Positions 7,549-15,156 of a stretch of DNA of 64,000 nucleotides are shown here, one piece after another. Positions within the stretch are counted from its first letter, which is position 1; the number at the start of each line of letters is the position of its first letter. The notes below the pieces were generated by a model. It saw only the letters and a program-made list of their open reading frames with translations, was not told the DNA's origin and did no database searches. Source of the DNA: JABMNT01 sp048262655 (lineage in GTDB: Bacteria > Pseudomonadota > Alphaproteobacteria > Rhodospirillales > Casp-alpha2); contig JBLXEY010000001.1 of assembly GCA_048262655.1 (NCBI GenBank), forward strand, positions 806,001-870,000, given 5' to 3'. Position numbers and translations under genes: made by a program.

Positions 7549-8316
7549 ATGAATTTAGAACTTAAGAGCATAAGCCATCGCTATGAGGACCTTACGGTTC
7601 TTGATGATATTAACCTTGAAATCACCGAGGGTCAGATCATCTGTATTGTCGGACCATCGGGCTGCGGAAAATCGACGCTGCTTCGTCTGATCGGCGGATT
7701 AGAACAAGCCAGTGAAGGCCAAATTCTAATGCAGGGCATGGCTGCGACTAAATCGATGAATCCACTCACCTATGTTTTTCAAGACTTTGCATTGTTACCC
7801 TGGCGTACCGTGGAAGAGAACATTTCACTCGTTTTAGAAGACCACCCGATGCCTTCTAGCGAACGCGAAGCGATCATACATGACGTGCTGGACCGAACCA
7901 ATTTAAGTGATTTTGGCAATGTTTTTCCCCGACAACTATCGGGTGGTATGAAACAGCGCGTCGCCATTGCGCGTGCATTGGCCGTCAAACCCGAAGTCAT
8001 GCTCATGGATGAGCCGTTGTCGGCCCTGGACAGTCAAACCCGGGAACTATTAATGGAAGACCTGGTTGCGCTGTGGGGGCGGGAAAAATTCACAGCTGTC
8101 TATGTAACCCACAACCTCAGTGAAGCGGTACGACTGGGGCACCGGATCGTCGTCTTGTCGCGTCGCCCCGGCCGCATCTGTGAAGTTGTCGATATCGATA
8201 CTCCTTTGGACGAGCGCGATGCGGCTGACCCGGTTCTCGCGGAAAAGGTTAAAACTCTTTGGCAACTTCTCCATGATGAAGCCGCTGCAGCAGACCGGGA
8301 ACTGACCAATGCATGA
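7549..8316 (+). CDS. ABC transporter ATPase (SsuB/TauB-like)
   Basis: The 255-residue ATPase has Walker A GPSGCGKST at residues 35-43, a Q-loop VFQDFALLPW, signature LSGGMKQRVAIARAL, Walker B VMLMDEPLSALD and the H-loop in VTHNLSEAV. It belongs to the nitrate/sulfonate/taurine subclass (SsuB, TauB). I place the start at ATG 7549; an in-frame GTG at 7531 directly touches the base of the stem-loop and has no ribosome site. It overlaps the permease gene by 8 nt. With the permease it would form the inner-membrane importer for the NMT1-like binding protein. Confidence 0.88.
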   Translation: MNLELKSISHRYEDLTVLDDINLEITEGQIICIVGPSGCGKSTLLRLIGGLEQASEGQILMQGMAATKSMNPLTYVFQDFALLPWRTVEENISLVLEDHPMPSSEREAIIHDVLDRTNLSDFGNVFPRQLSGGMKQRVAIARALAVKPEVMLMDEPLSALDSQTRELLMEDLVALWGREKFTAVYVTHNLSEAVRLGHRIVVLSRRPGRICEVVDIDTPLDERDAADPVLAEKVKTLWQLLHDEAAAADRELTNA

Positions 8317-9112
8317 CCCCACCCCCACGACCAAGCCCGTCCCCTATCGGGGCGGCGGCTTCAACCCGCAACCTCTGGGACTTGTCGGGCCGATTGTCTT
8401 TATTGTCCTGATCGGTCTCTGGGAGCTTGGTTCGCAAACTGGCGTTATCGGCGCCTTGATTTTGCCCGCCCCAAGTGAAGCCTTCGGCGCCCTTCGGGAA
8501 CTCGTGGAATCAGGTTTCTTGTGGAAACATCTGTCAGCATCCCTGCAACGCCTGGCTATTGGCTGGACAACCGGTTCGCTTGCCGGGATATTGGTGGGAC
8601 TCTCGATTGGGCTGTTTTCTTTGGCGAGGGCTGGCTTCGTGCCTGTCGTATCTGCTCTGTTTCCTATCCCAAAAATTGCCCTGCTCCCCTTGTTCATCAT
8701 CTGGTTTGGCATTGGCGAAGGGTCGAAAGTTGCGACCTTGTTTTTTGGTACGTTTTTTCCAACCGTGATAGCGACCTATAGCGGCGTCGATAATGTGGAT
8801 CGCAGCCTGATCCGAATGGGTCAGTCATTTAATTTAAACTGGTTATCGATTGTTCGCAAAATCGTATTGCCTGGCGCGCTACCCGCCATTTTGTCTGGAT
8901 GTCGTATATCCGCATCAATCGCAATCATCCTACTGGTCGCGGCCGAGATGATTGGCGCAGAATTTGGCGTCGGCGCATACGTTTTACTTGCCGGCAACCT
9001 AATGGCCATGGATCAATTGATCGCGGGTGTGGTTCTATTATCGTCCATGGGACTGATTGTTGCCTTTCTGATCGGTAAGGCAGAGCGCCACCTGCTAAGG
9101 TGGCGCCGTTAA
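8309..9112 (+). CDS. ABC transporter permease (SsuC/TauC-like)
   Basis: The 267-residue protein has about six transmembrane segments and the cytoplasmic coupling-loop region, with a conserved glycine near GALPAILSGCRIS (residues about 189-201), typical of BPD permeases in the SsuC/TauC group. It probably works as a homodimer with the preceding ATPase. Its stop is only 5 nt from the stop of the convergent short-chain dehydrogenase gene. The last codons include a perfect inverted repeat that may form a hairpin in the transcript end. Confidence 0.87.
   Translation: MHDPTPTTKPVPYRGGGFNPQPLGLVGPIVFIVLIGLWELGSQTGVIGALILPAPSEAFGALRELVESGFLWKHLSASLQRLAIGWTTGSLAGILVGLSIGLFSLARAGFVPVVSALFPIPKIALLPLFIIWFGIGEGSKVATLFFGTFFPTVIATYSGVDNVDRSLIRMGQSFNLNWLSIVRKIVLPGALPAILSGCRISASIAIILLVAAEMIGAEFGVGAYVLLAGNLMAMDQLIAGVVLLSSMGLIVAFLIGKAERHLLRWRR
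9085..9106. terminator. Perfect 8-bp hairpin at the convergent permease/SDR gene ends
   Basis: GCGCCACC and GGTGGCGC flank a 6-nt loop inside the last codons of the permease gene. A short T-run (ATTTTT) occurs 14 nt beyond on the + strand, further than in a standard intrinsic terminator. Its place, between two convergent genes with 5 nt between stops, suggests a transcript-end or processing-block structure working for either strand. Confidence 0.4.
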
Positions 9113-9117
9113 TCTGA

Positions 9118-9924
9118 CTATTTTTCGGTAATCTCGAAGTCGTCCGCAATGGGCCAATGAACGCCGGCCGATGCACCACCGTCAACTCGAATGACCTGTC
9201 CCGTCACAAAAGCCGAAGCGTTGGATGCCAGGAAGATCGCGGTTCCGATCATATCTTCCGGGCTGCCCATACGCTCCAGTGGCGTAATTACTTTGCCCCA
9301 AGCTTTCATATTCGGGTCCGACCATAATTTTTTGGTTAAATCTGTTAAGATGAAACCAGGGGCCAAAGAGTTAACCCGCACACCACTGGGGCCCCATTCG
9401 GAAGCAAGACCTCGGGACATCGCACTCATTCCTGACTTGCTCATTGAGTAGGGTACGACCTGATTGATGGGCGCATAGGTAGAGAGCGAATCAATATTTA
9501 TCTGACTGCCACTGCCCTGTGCAATCATCTGTTTACCGACCCGGGTTGAGATCAAAAAGGTTCCCCGCAAATTAATATCAAAGATGAAATCATAATCTTC
9601 GGCTGTAAAGTCCGCGACGGGCTTACGGATATTTACGCCCGCAGAATTAACCAGCGTATCTATCCGGCCATATTTTTCGATAACCTGTTCAACGCACGCG
9701 TTGATTGACGCCTCGTCAGCGATGTCGCAGACAACACCTTCGACACTTCCTTTCCCGACATCTATTTTCTTCACAGTTTCAGAGAGTGACTGCGCATCGC
9801 GGCCGGTAATAATTACATTGGCGTCGCGTTCGGCAAAGCCTGCAGCGATGGCTTCTCCAATGCCCCGGCTCCCACCAGAAACAAGAACAATCGTATCGCT
9901 CACATCAAACAAATTCATCGTCAT
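9118..9924 (-). CDS. SDR-family oxidoreductase (classical short-chain dehydrogenase)
   Basis: The 268-residue protein has the classical SDR layout: glycine-rich nucleotide site SGGSRGIGEA near the N-terminus, NSAGVN (counterpart of NNAG), a catalytic serine in INIDSLSTY and the Tyr-x-x-x-Lys pair in PYSMSK. The C-terminal GQVIRVDGGAS is also typical. It resembles gluconate/sorbitol-type dehydrogenases that use a polyol or hydroxy acid. The ATG at 9924 follows an AAGAAGGG sequence by 10 nt; upstream GTG and TTG codons are possible starts. It follows the Gfo/Idh/MocA gene by 16 nt and is probably cotranscribed, giving two dehydrogenases next to the aconitase X/ABC genes. Substrate unknown. Confidence 0.85.
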   Translation of the reverse strand: MTMNLFDVSDTIVLVSGGSRGIGEAIAAGFAERDANVIITGRDAQSLSETVKKIDVGKGSVEGVVCDIADEASINACVEQVIEKYGRIDTLVNSAGVNIRKPVADFTAEDYDFIFDINLRGTFLISTRVGKQMIAQGSGSQINIDSLSTYAPINQVVPYSMSKSGMSAMSRGLASEWGPSGVRVNSLAPGFILTDLTKKLWSDPNMKAWGKVITPLERMGSPEDMIGTAIFLASNASAFVTGQVIRVDGGASAGVHWPIADDFEITEK

Positions 9925-9940
9925 TTTCACCAAACCCTTC

Positions 9941-10948
9941 TTAGATTTCTACCCATTGCCCGGTTTCACCGGCTTTAAAAACCGCATCAATGACGCGCAT
10001 GTTTGCAATTGAGTTTTCTAGCGACACCGTCACCGGACCACCATCACGAATTGCCCGGGAGAACAAGTCACCCTGGATGGCGTACTGATCCGCAATTGGA
10101 AATTCCTCAGTTTTGATACCCGTGCCAAAGTTATCTCGCCCATCATCAATGAAAATCCGGCACGGCCGATCATTCGGCGCATTGAACGGCACCTCAACTT
10201 CTATTCGGCCTTTCGTGCCGACAAAATTCATGCGCTGGCGTGACGTCATCTGTGTTGAGCAGGTCCACGTGGCCTGCACCCCACTGGGGAACGTCATGAC
10301 GGCAGATGCCAGTCGGTCGGTTTTCATGACCGGGTCACGATCAATGACGGCGGCCAATCGATTCGGCTCTTCTTCCGTAACCATGCGTGACGTCGTAATC
10401 AGATAACAGCCGATGTCATAGATACCCCCACCACCGATATCTGCCATATTGCGGATATTGTCCGGATCGTCGTTGAAATAACTAAACATGCCCTGAATGG
10501 CTCGAAGCTCCCCAATGGCACCTTCTTTCACCAGTTCAACAACGCGCAACCACTGCGGATTTTGGCGAACCATAAAAGCTTCTTCGACAATTTTTCCCGT
10601 CCGTTTGCTAACTTCAACGAGTTGTTCCGCTTCGGCCGCATCCATGGAAATCGGCTTTTCACAAAGCACATGCTTACCAGCCTCCATGGCTTGTATGGTT
10701 ACAGGAACATGCAAATGGTTCGGTAACGGGTTATAAACGGCTTCTATCTCTGGATCTGCCAGCAATTCTTCGTAAGAACCATAAACCTTTGGAATTCCAA
10801 GTTCGTCTGCATAGGCCTGACCTTTCGCAAGGTCTCGTGACCCGATAGCGATAACATTAACGTCGTCGCTTTTCATCATCGCAGGTATGACGTGAACCCG
10901 GCCAATTTTAGCCGTGCTGATAACACCCCAGTTTACTGGTTTACTCAT
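9941..10948 (-). CDS. Gfo/Idh/MocA-family oxidoreductase
   Basis: A 335-residue NAD(P)-dependent oxidoreductase. The N-terminal Rossmann part reads WGVISTAKIGRVHVIPAM, followed by YNPLPNHLHVP and the family-defining CEKPIS motif with its catalytic-site lysine. The GGGGIYDIGCYLI segment marks the second, substrate-binding domain. Members oxidise or reduce sugars, inositols, and 1,5-anhydro or amino sugars. GGAG lies 7 nt before the ATG. It is the first gene of a two-gene unit with the SDR downstream. The arrangement suggests breakdown of a sugar-derived or polyol-like compound, but this is inference. Confidence 0.87.
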   Translation of the reverse strand: MSKPVNWGVISTAKIGRVHVIPAMMKSDDVNVIAIGSRDLAKGQAYADELGIPKVYGSYEELLADPEIEAVYNPLPNHLHVPVTIQAMEAGKHVLCEKPISMDAAEAEQLVEVSKRTGKIVEEAFMVRQNPQWLRVVELVKEGAIGELRAIQGMFSYFNDDPDNIRNMADIGGGGIYDIGCYLITTSRMVTEEEPNRLAAVIDRDPVMKTDRLASAVMTFPSGVQATWTCSTQMTSRQRMNFVGTKGRIEVEVPFNAPNDRPCRIFIDDGRDNFGTGIKTEEFPIADQYAIQGDLFSRAIRDGGPVTVSLENSIANMRVIDAVFKAGETGQWVEI

Positions 10949-11338
10949 TTCTTTTCTCCCATTGAATTTCGATTATTTTTTCAAGCAAGATAAAGGGCGG
11001 GCGCTCAGATAACCAGAAATAATAGCAACGCGTCTTCCACACGTTCAACGCGCCCTCCAGGAAATGTTTGAATACCGCGTTCGCTGACATTTCCAGCTCA
11101 ACACGCGACCCGGTATATGTCGCTTTTTTCTGCCGTCAAAAAAATAGGAGGCCCTGTCTGTTGCGCTATTGACGGAACAACAGCAGATGCTTCAAAGATA
11201 AAGGACTGCGCCTTGCTGTTTAGCATCAATATGAAATGGCTGTATATCATTATGAATAAATGATACCCATGATCGTATGCGTAACATTTCAATATTGATG
11301 TTTTTATATGTCGTGGCGAACCGTTGCGGGAGCACCAA
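10949..11338. other. 390-nt gap holding a possible decayed gene on the minus strand
   Basis: No intact gene is supported here. On the minus strand, one frame reads protein-like from about 11230 to 11098 (ending TAEKSDIYRVAC-stop), and after that TGA the same frame continues 11097-11005 with SERGIQTFPGGRVERVEDAL and a stop. The downstream half has no start codon. This looks like the C-terminal remnant of a gene broken by a stop or paired frameshifts, but I do not recognise the family. The right part must contain the promoter of the glycosyltransferase gene. Confidence 0.3.
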
Positions 11339-12268
11339 TTGAAACCACTCATCGTTCTCGGTTGCGACGATAATTTCGTAGAGCATACGAAAGCCGTTAT
11401 GGCGTCAATCGCAGAGCACCCCTCTTTGAATGACATTCCTATCGGGCTACTTGATTGCGGGATCTCGGATAAAAACCTCGCCTGGTTTCGAGCTCAAGGT
11501 GTTGACGTCCGCCTCGCGGAGTGGAACATCGACTTCCCACAACTCGACGCATGGAAGTCTAAACTTGCAGGGTACAAAGTCTTAATCAGTCGCCCGTTCA
11601 TGCCTGATTACTTTCCTGAGTACGATGTCTTCCTTTGGCTTGATAGTGATTTGTGGGTTCAAACACCCGATGCAATCCATCATTTTCTGGAAGCCGCCGA
11701 GTGGTCTGATTTCACCGCAGTCTTGGAATTCGATCGCAATTATTTTGATTATCGCACCGGACCTCGGTGGTGGCTGTTTTTTAACAACATCTACAAGTTT
11801 TTCTTTGGTGCCAAAATCGCAAAGCAATTTTTATTTCACCCAAATATCAATGCCGGTGTCTTTTGCATCCGACGCAACGCGCCACACTGGAAACATTGGC
11901 AACAAACGTTGACGGCTGGTTTAAAAAAAATCCACCCGATCAATAAGGAATCGATGTTAGTCGAACAAACCTCTTTGAACCTGGCTGTTTATGGGAACAA
12001 TTTACAAATGGCCTGCCTGCCGGCAACACATAATTGGTCCTGTTTGCAGGCGCGCCCCGCTTGGAATGCGCAGACACGCCTGCTCGTTGAACCACACCCA
12101 CCCCATATGCCACTCTCCATCGTACACCTTACAGGGCCAACTCAAGGTCACGTATTTCAACTGCCCGTTATAAAGGGAAACGGTCAAAGCATTGAAACAT
12201 CCCTGGACTACAAGGCTTTCAAGCAAGGAATTCGCGAACAAGAACAGACGGAAGAAGCACAGTCGTGA
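11339..12268 (+). CDS. Putative glycosyltransferase with DxD motif (GT8-like)
   Basis: The 309-residue protein looks like a GT-A fold glycosyltransferase: an N-terminal strand PLIVLGCDDNF, then VFLWLDSDLWVQ containing the DxD (Asp-Ser-Asp) metal/nucleotide-sugar motif, followed by NINAGVFCIRR, where GT8-type enzymes have the NxGv motif. It has no signal peptide or membrane segment. The start is TTG at 11339, 6 nt after a GGGAG sequence; an earlier TTG at 11324 lacks such a site. Its stop overlaps the start of the methyltransferase gene. The donor and acceptor are unknown; capsule, lipopolysaccharide or exopolysaccharide work is likely from the neighbours. Confidence 0.65.
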   Translation: MKPLIVLGCDDNFVEHTKAVMASIAEHPSLNDIPIGLLDCGISDKNLAWFRAQGVDVRLAEWNIDFPQLDAWKSKLAGYKVLISRPFMPDYFPEYDVFLWLDSDLWVQTPDAIHHFLEAAEWSDFTAVLEFDRNYFDYRTGPRWWLFFNNIYKFFFGAKIAKQFLFHPNINAGVFCIRRNAPHWKHWQQTLTAGLKKIHPINKESMLVEQTSLNLAVYGNNLQMACLPATHNWSCLQARPAWNAQTRLLVEPHPPHMPLSIVHLTGPTQGHVFQLPVIKGNGQSIETSLDYKAFKQGIREQEQTEEAQS

Positions 12269-12954
12269 CGAAAACAAACAAGGAATTTGACGATCAACTA
12301 CTAGATCATTTACATGCTCTCAATCTGATCGTGTCTCAACACTATGGGGTTCCAAATGAGACGTTCCGCTGTATTGGCAATTTATTCTATAACCACAATA
12401 CAGACTACGCCGTAGACGCGGACCCTATAGCCGACTATCGCGAGAAACGTGACTTCTTTACGGCTGCCCTATCCGGTCGAAAATCATTGTTGGAAGTCGG
12501 GTTCAATGCGGGGCACTCGGCGCTTCTAGCGCTAATGAGCAATCCAGATCTCGTTTATACAGGCGTAGATATTTGCGAAACCAAATACACAACAGCCTGT
12601 GCCGAGTATCTGGCCCAGGCTTTTAAAAGCCGTTTCACACTAATATTAGGGGATTCACGCGAAGTTTTGCCCCGGCTCGCAACCCATAACAAGTCTCTGC
12701 TTATAGATGTCTGCCATATCGATGGTGATCACAACGAAGGCCCGGTCCGAACAGATATCAGTAATGTTCTTCGACTTGCGCAACGAAATGCTTTGGTCAT
12801 TCTCGATGATTTGGATTTCCCCGGAGTTGCCAAAGCTTACGATGAATATGTAAAATTGGGCCGGCTACACCCAGCCAAATTAAAAGGGTTTGAATTCGCG
12901 CAACGTCAGGCTGTTGCTCTGCTTGTGACGGATAATGAGACTATGAAGTCCTAA
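12265..12954 (+). CDS. Class I SAM-dependent methyltransferase (Methyltransf_24-like)
   Basis: This 229-residue protein has the AdoMet-binding motif I LEVGFNAGHSALL, an acidic end of strand 2 (GVDICETKYT), and VCHIDGDHNEGPVRTDI, which matches the metal or catalytic region of O-methyltransferase-like proteins. It starts with a GTG that overlaps the upstream stop (GTGA), so it is coupled to the glycosyltransferase. A sugar or glycan O-methyltransferase is plausible. No transmembrane region is seen. Confidence 0.75.
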   Translation: MTKTNKEFDDQLLDHLHALNLIVSQHYGVPNETFRCIGNLFYNHNTDYAVDADPIADYREKRDFFTAALSGRKSLLEVGFNAGHSALLALMSNPDLVYTGVDICETKYTTACAEYLAQAFKSRFTLILGDSREVLPRLATHNKSLLIDVCHIDGDHNEGPVRTDISNVLRLAQRNALVILDDLDFPGVAKAYDEYVKLGRLHPAKLKGFEFAQRQAVALLVTDNETMKS

Positions 12955-13018
12955 GTCCTTTAATCATATCTGCGCGGTTCCATATTGATCTGAAATCCAA
13001 CGCAAGCGCAACGCGAGG

Positions 13019-13792
13019 TCAATCTCTGTCACACTTTTGAGTAGCCAGTCCGATCTGTATCCGTGCCCATCTTCTGGGATGTTCCATGTCATCGGCGTTA
13101 AGTTGATAATAGACCGTTGGGCACTCTGTTTCCCCCCAGTTATATTTTTCCTTTAGATGATGAAAGAATCTCCGATCGGCCGTCATTCCCGTAACGTCGT
13201 CTTTGATCGGAAAACACCACTCCCTTAATGCCGGTTCGCAAAGAACCTTATCAATCATAAGGGTATTCGGGTCTACCCAACCTCCAAAATTTGGCACATA
13301 AACACCGCGTTCCGGGCCAACCGACTCCCAGACATCTTCACATAGCGCTGTAAAGCTGTCAGGTAGCGTGAACCATCGGCGACTGAATGCCCAGTCTTTG
13401 CCCGCCATTGCCTCTCGCAACTTTGTCAAATGATCTGGTGCCCACCAATTATCATCATCCAAATAGGCGACAAACCTGCTGTGAGCCATATAACTGAGCA
13501 CAGTCCGCAAAGCCCCACCATCAAATGCTGGCCACAAACCGCCATGACGTTGTGAAGTTGAGTAACCCGGATCAAGTATGGTCACAAAGACATTGTCTGG
13601 TCGTGTTTCAGCAAGACCATCCAAAATGGCTCTGTCTGACGTTGCCTGGTCAACTCCAATTAGCAGGTGCACAGTGCCTGTAAAGTCTTGTGAAAACACG
13701 GCGCTTACGGCCCTGTGCAAACTCGGGCGCAGGACTGTTGGAATGACCACGGCAACATCGCATTGTTCGGTCGGTGGGCATGAAAGTTCCAT
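13019..13792 (-). CDS. Family 2-type glycosyltransferase
   Basis: A 257-residue protein with a GT2-like N-terminus (VAVVIPTVLRPSLHRAVSAV) and a VAYLDDDNWWAPDHL segment holding the Asp-rich nucleotide-sugar motif. It lacks membrane helices, so it is probably a soluble or peripheral transferase. The C-terminal part includes a KDDVTGMTADRRFFHHL region, whose aspartate could serve as catalytic base. It lies 33 nt downstream of galE and is probably transcribed with it, which suggests use of UDP-galactose or a related sugar. The acceptor is unknown. Confidence 0.75.
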   Translation of the reverse strand: MELSCPPTEQCDVAVVIPTVLRPSLHRAVSAVFSQDFTGTVHLLIGVDQATSDRAILDGLAETRPDNVFVTILDPGYSTSQRHGGLWPAFDGGALRTVLSYMAHSRFVAYLDDDNWWAPDHLTKLREAMAGKDWAFSRRWFTLPDSFTALCEDVWESVGPERGVYVPNFGGWVDPNTLMIDKVLCEPALREWCFPIKDDVTGMTADRRFFHHLKEKYNWGETECPTVYYQLNADDMEHPRRWARIQIGLATQKCDRD

Positions 13793-13825
13793 GGGAACAA
13801 ACTTAACTGTTTAAACGGGTAAAAC

Positions 13826-14848
13826 TCAATGGTCGGCTCGTGGCGACACGGGCTCTGCCGGAGGCTTCTCTATTGAATTAAGTCTATGCCACTTAACGGC
13901 CGTAGATATTATCGTTTCCAGGTCTGAATATTGTGGATTCCAACCAAGGGTTAATTTCGCTTTTGCAGAATTGGCAATAAGGGCAGGTGCGTCGCCAAAA
14001 CGTCGACCCACTTCCTTGATCGGCACCGGATGACCGGTCTCTTTGCCAACTGCGGCAAGAATTTCGCGCACACTATAGCCGCGTTCGTTGCCTAGATTGA
14101 ATGCCGTCGACTCGCCACCATTTTGCAAATAGTTAATGGCCTGCAGATGGCCTTGCGCCAAATCGCTGACATGCACGAAGTCACGAATAGCGGTACCATC
14201 AGGTGTTTCATAATCTGTACCAAACAATTCGAATGCATCCGTTTTTTCCACCGCTGCTTTGATTGCGCGCGGGATTACGCGCGTTTCCGGGTCGTGGTTT
14301 TCTCCGATATCTCCACCCTGATCGGCACCAGCCGCATTGAAAAACCTTAAGCATACAGACGACAAACCAAAATAGCGGTTCATGTCCATTAACAATTGTT
14401 CCGCCATCATCTTTGACGCACCGTACGGATTATCAGGTGCAAGCGTTATCTGCTCGTCAATAGGCGTGCTACCAGTGTTGCCATAAACGGCGCAACTGCT
14501 TGAAAATATCATATTCTTTTGACCCGTGGCTAACATGGCGTCTATCAGCGACAGTGTCCCGACATAGTTATTCCTGAAATAGAAATCTGGGCGCTGCATT
14601 GATTCGGCGACATATGCATAGGCCGCCATATGAATGACAGTTGTAGGGTTATACTTTTCGAGAAGTGCTATCAAATGTGGCCGATCTTCCATATCGACCA
14701 GTTCCAATGGCCCCCATTTAACCGCATCCCGGTTGCCCCGGCAAAGATTGTCAAATGCGATGGGTCGGTAACCGGCCATGGACAACGCCTTACAAACATG
14801 ACTTCCAATAAATCCGGCGCCGCCAGTTACAACAATATTAGACGTCAT
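13826..14848 (-). CDS. galE: UDP-glucose 4-epimerase
   Basis: The 340-residue protein has the extended-SDR fold: VTGGAGFIGSHVC binds NAD, SSSCAVYGN carries the catalytic serine, and NPYGASKMMAE the Tyr-x-x-x-Lys pair. RFFNAAGAD and ENHDPETRVIPR are hallmarks of GalE. It interconverts UDP-glucose and UDP-galactose and so feeds surface glycan synthesis. The length fits the family (about 330-340). The downstream glycosyltransferase shares the strand and a short gap. A 4-epimerase for another UDP-hexose cannot be ruled out. Confidence 0.88.
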   Translation of the reverse strand: MTSNIVVTGGAGFIGSHVCKALSMAGYRPIAFDNLCRGNRDAVKWGPLELVDMEDRPHLIALLEKYNPTTVIHMAAYAYVAESMQRPDFYFRNNYVGTLSLIDAMLATGQKNMIFSSSCAVYGNTGSTPIDEQITLAPDNPYGASKMMAEQLLMDMNRYFGLSSVCLRFFNAAGADQGGDIGENHDPETRVIPRAIKAAVEKTDAFELFGTDYETPDGTAIRDFVHVSDLAQGHLQAINYLQNGGESTAFNLGNERGYSVREILAAVGKETGHPVPIKEVGRRFGDAPALIANSAKAKLTLGWNPQYSDLETIISTAVKWHRLNSIEKPPAEPVSPRADH

Positions 14849-15156
14849 GGAATGGGTCCTGGTTTGTGTTTCTTTGGCAATCGGCCAACGCAGCTAACTT
14901 TCATAGTTGCAGCACGTATCTTCGAGATGCACCAGAGGATGCTGCATACGATAGCCTTAGCGCCACCCTGTTAAAACACGTAAACAAATCATTCTGATAT
15001 CTAACTTAAATCGACAGCAGCCAATTTGAATGAAAAAGCAGGCAAACACTTACACTGACGCCATTAATTGATTCGCTTTCGCGATCGCATAAACTGCATA
15101 TTTTCGTTTCTCGTTTGCCACATTACGGTTGGCTGGAGCCGATATGCCCGTAATTT
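14849..15156. other. 308-nt intergenic region between galE and glpK
   Basis: This stretch separates the galE start (transcribed leftward) from the glpK stop (also leftward). It should hold the galE promoter and the 3' end of the glp transcript. I see no convincing open frame, RNA gene or strong terminator hairpin. A short palindromic TCGCGATCGC-type sequence occurs near 15080-15090, of unknown meaning. Confidence 0.5.
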
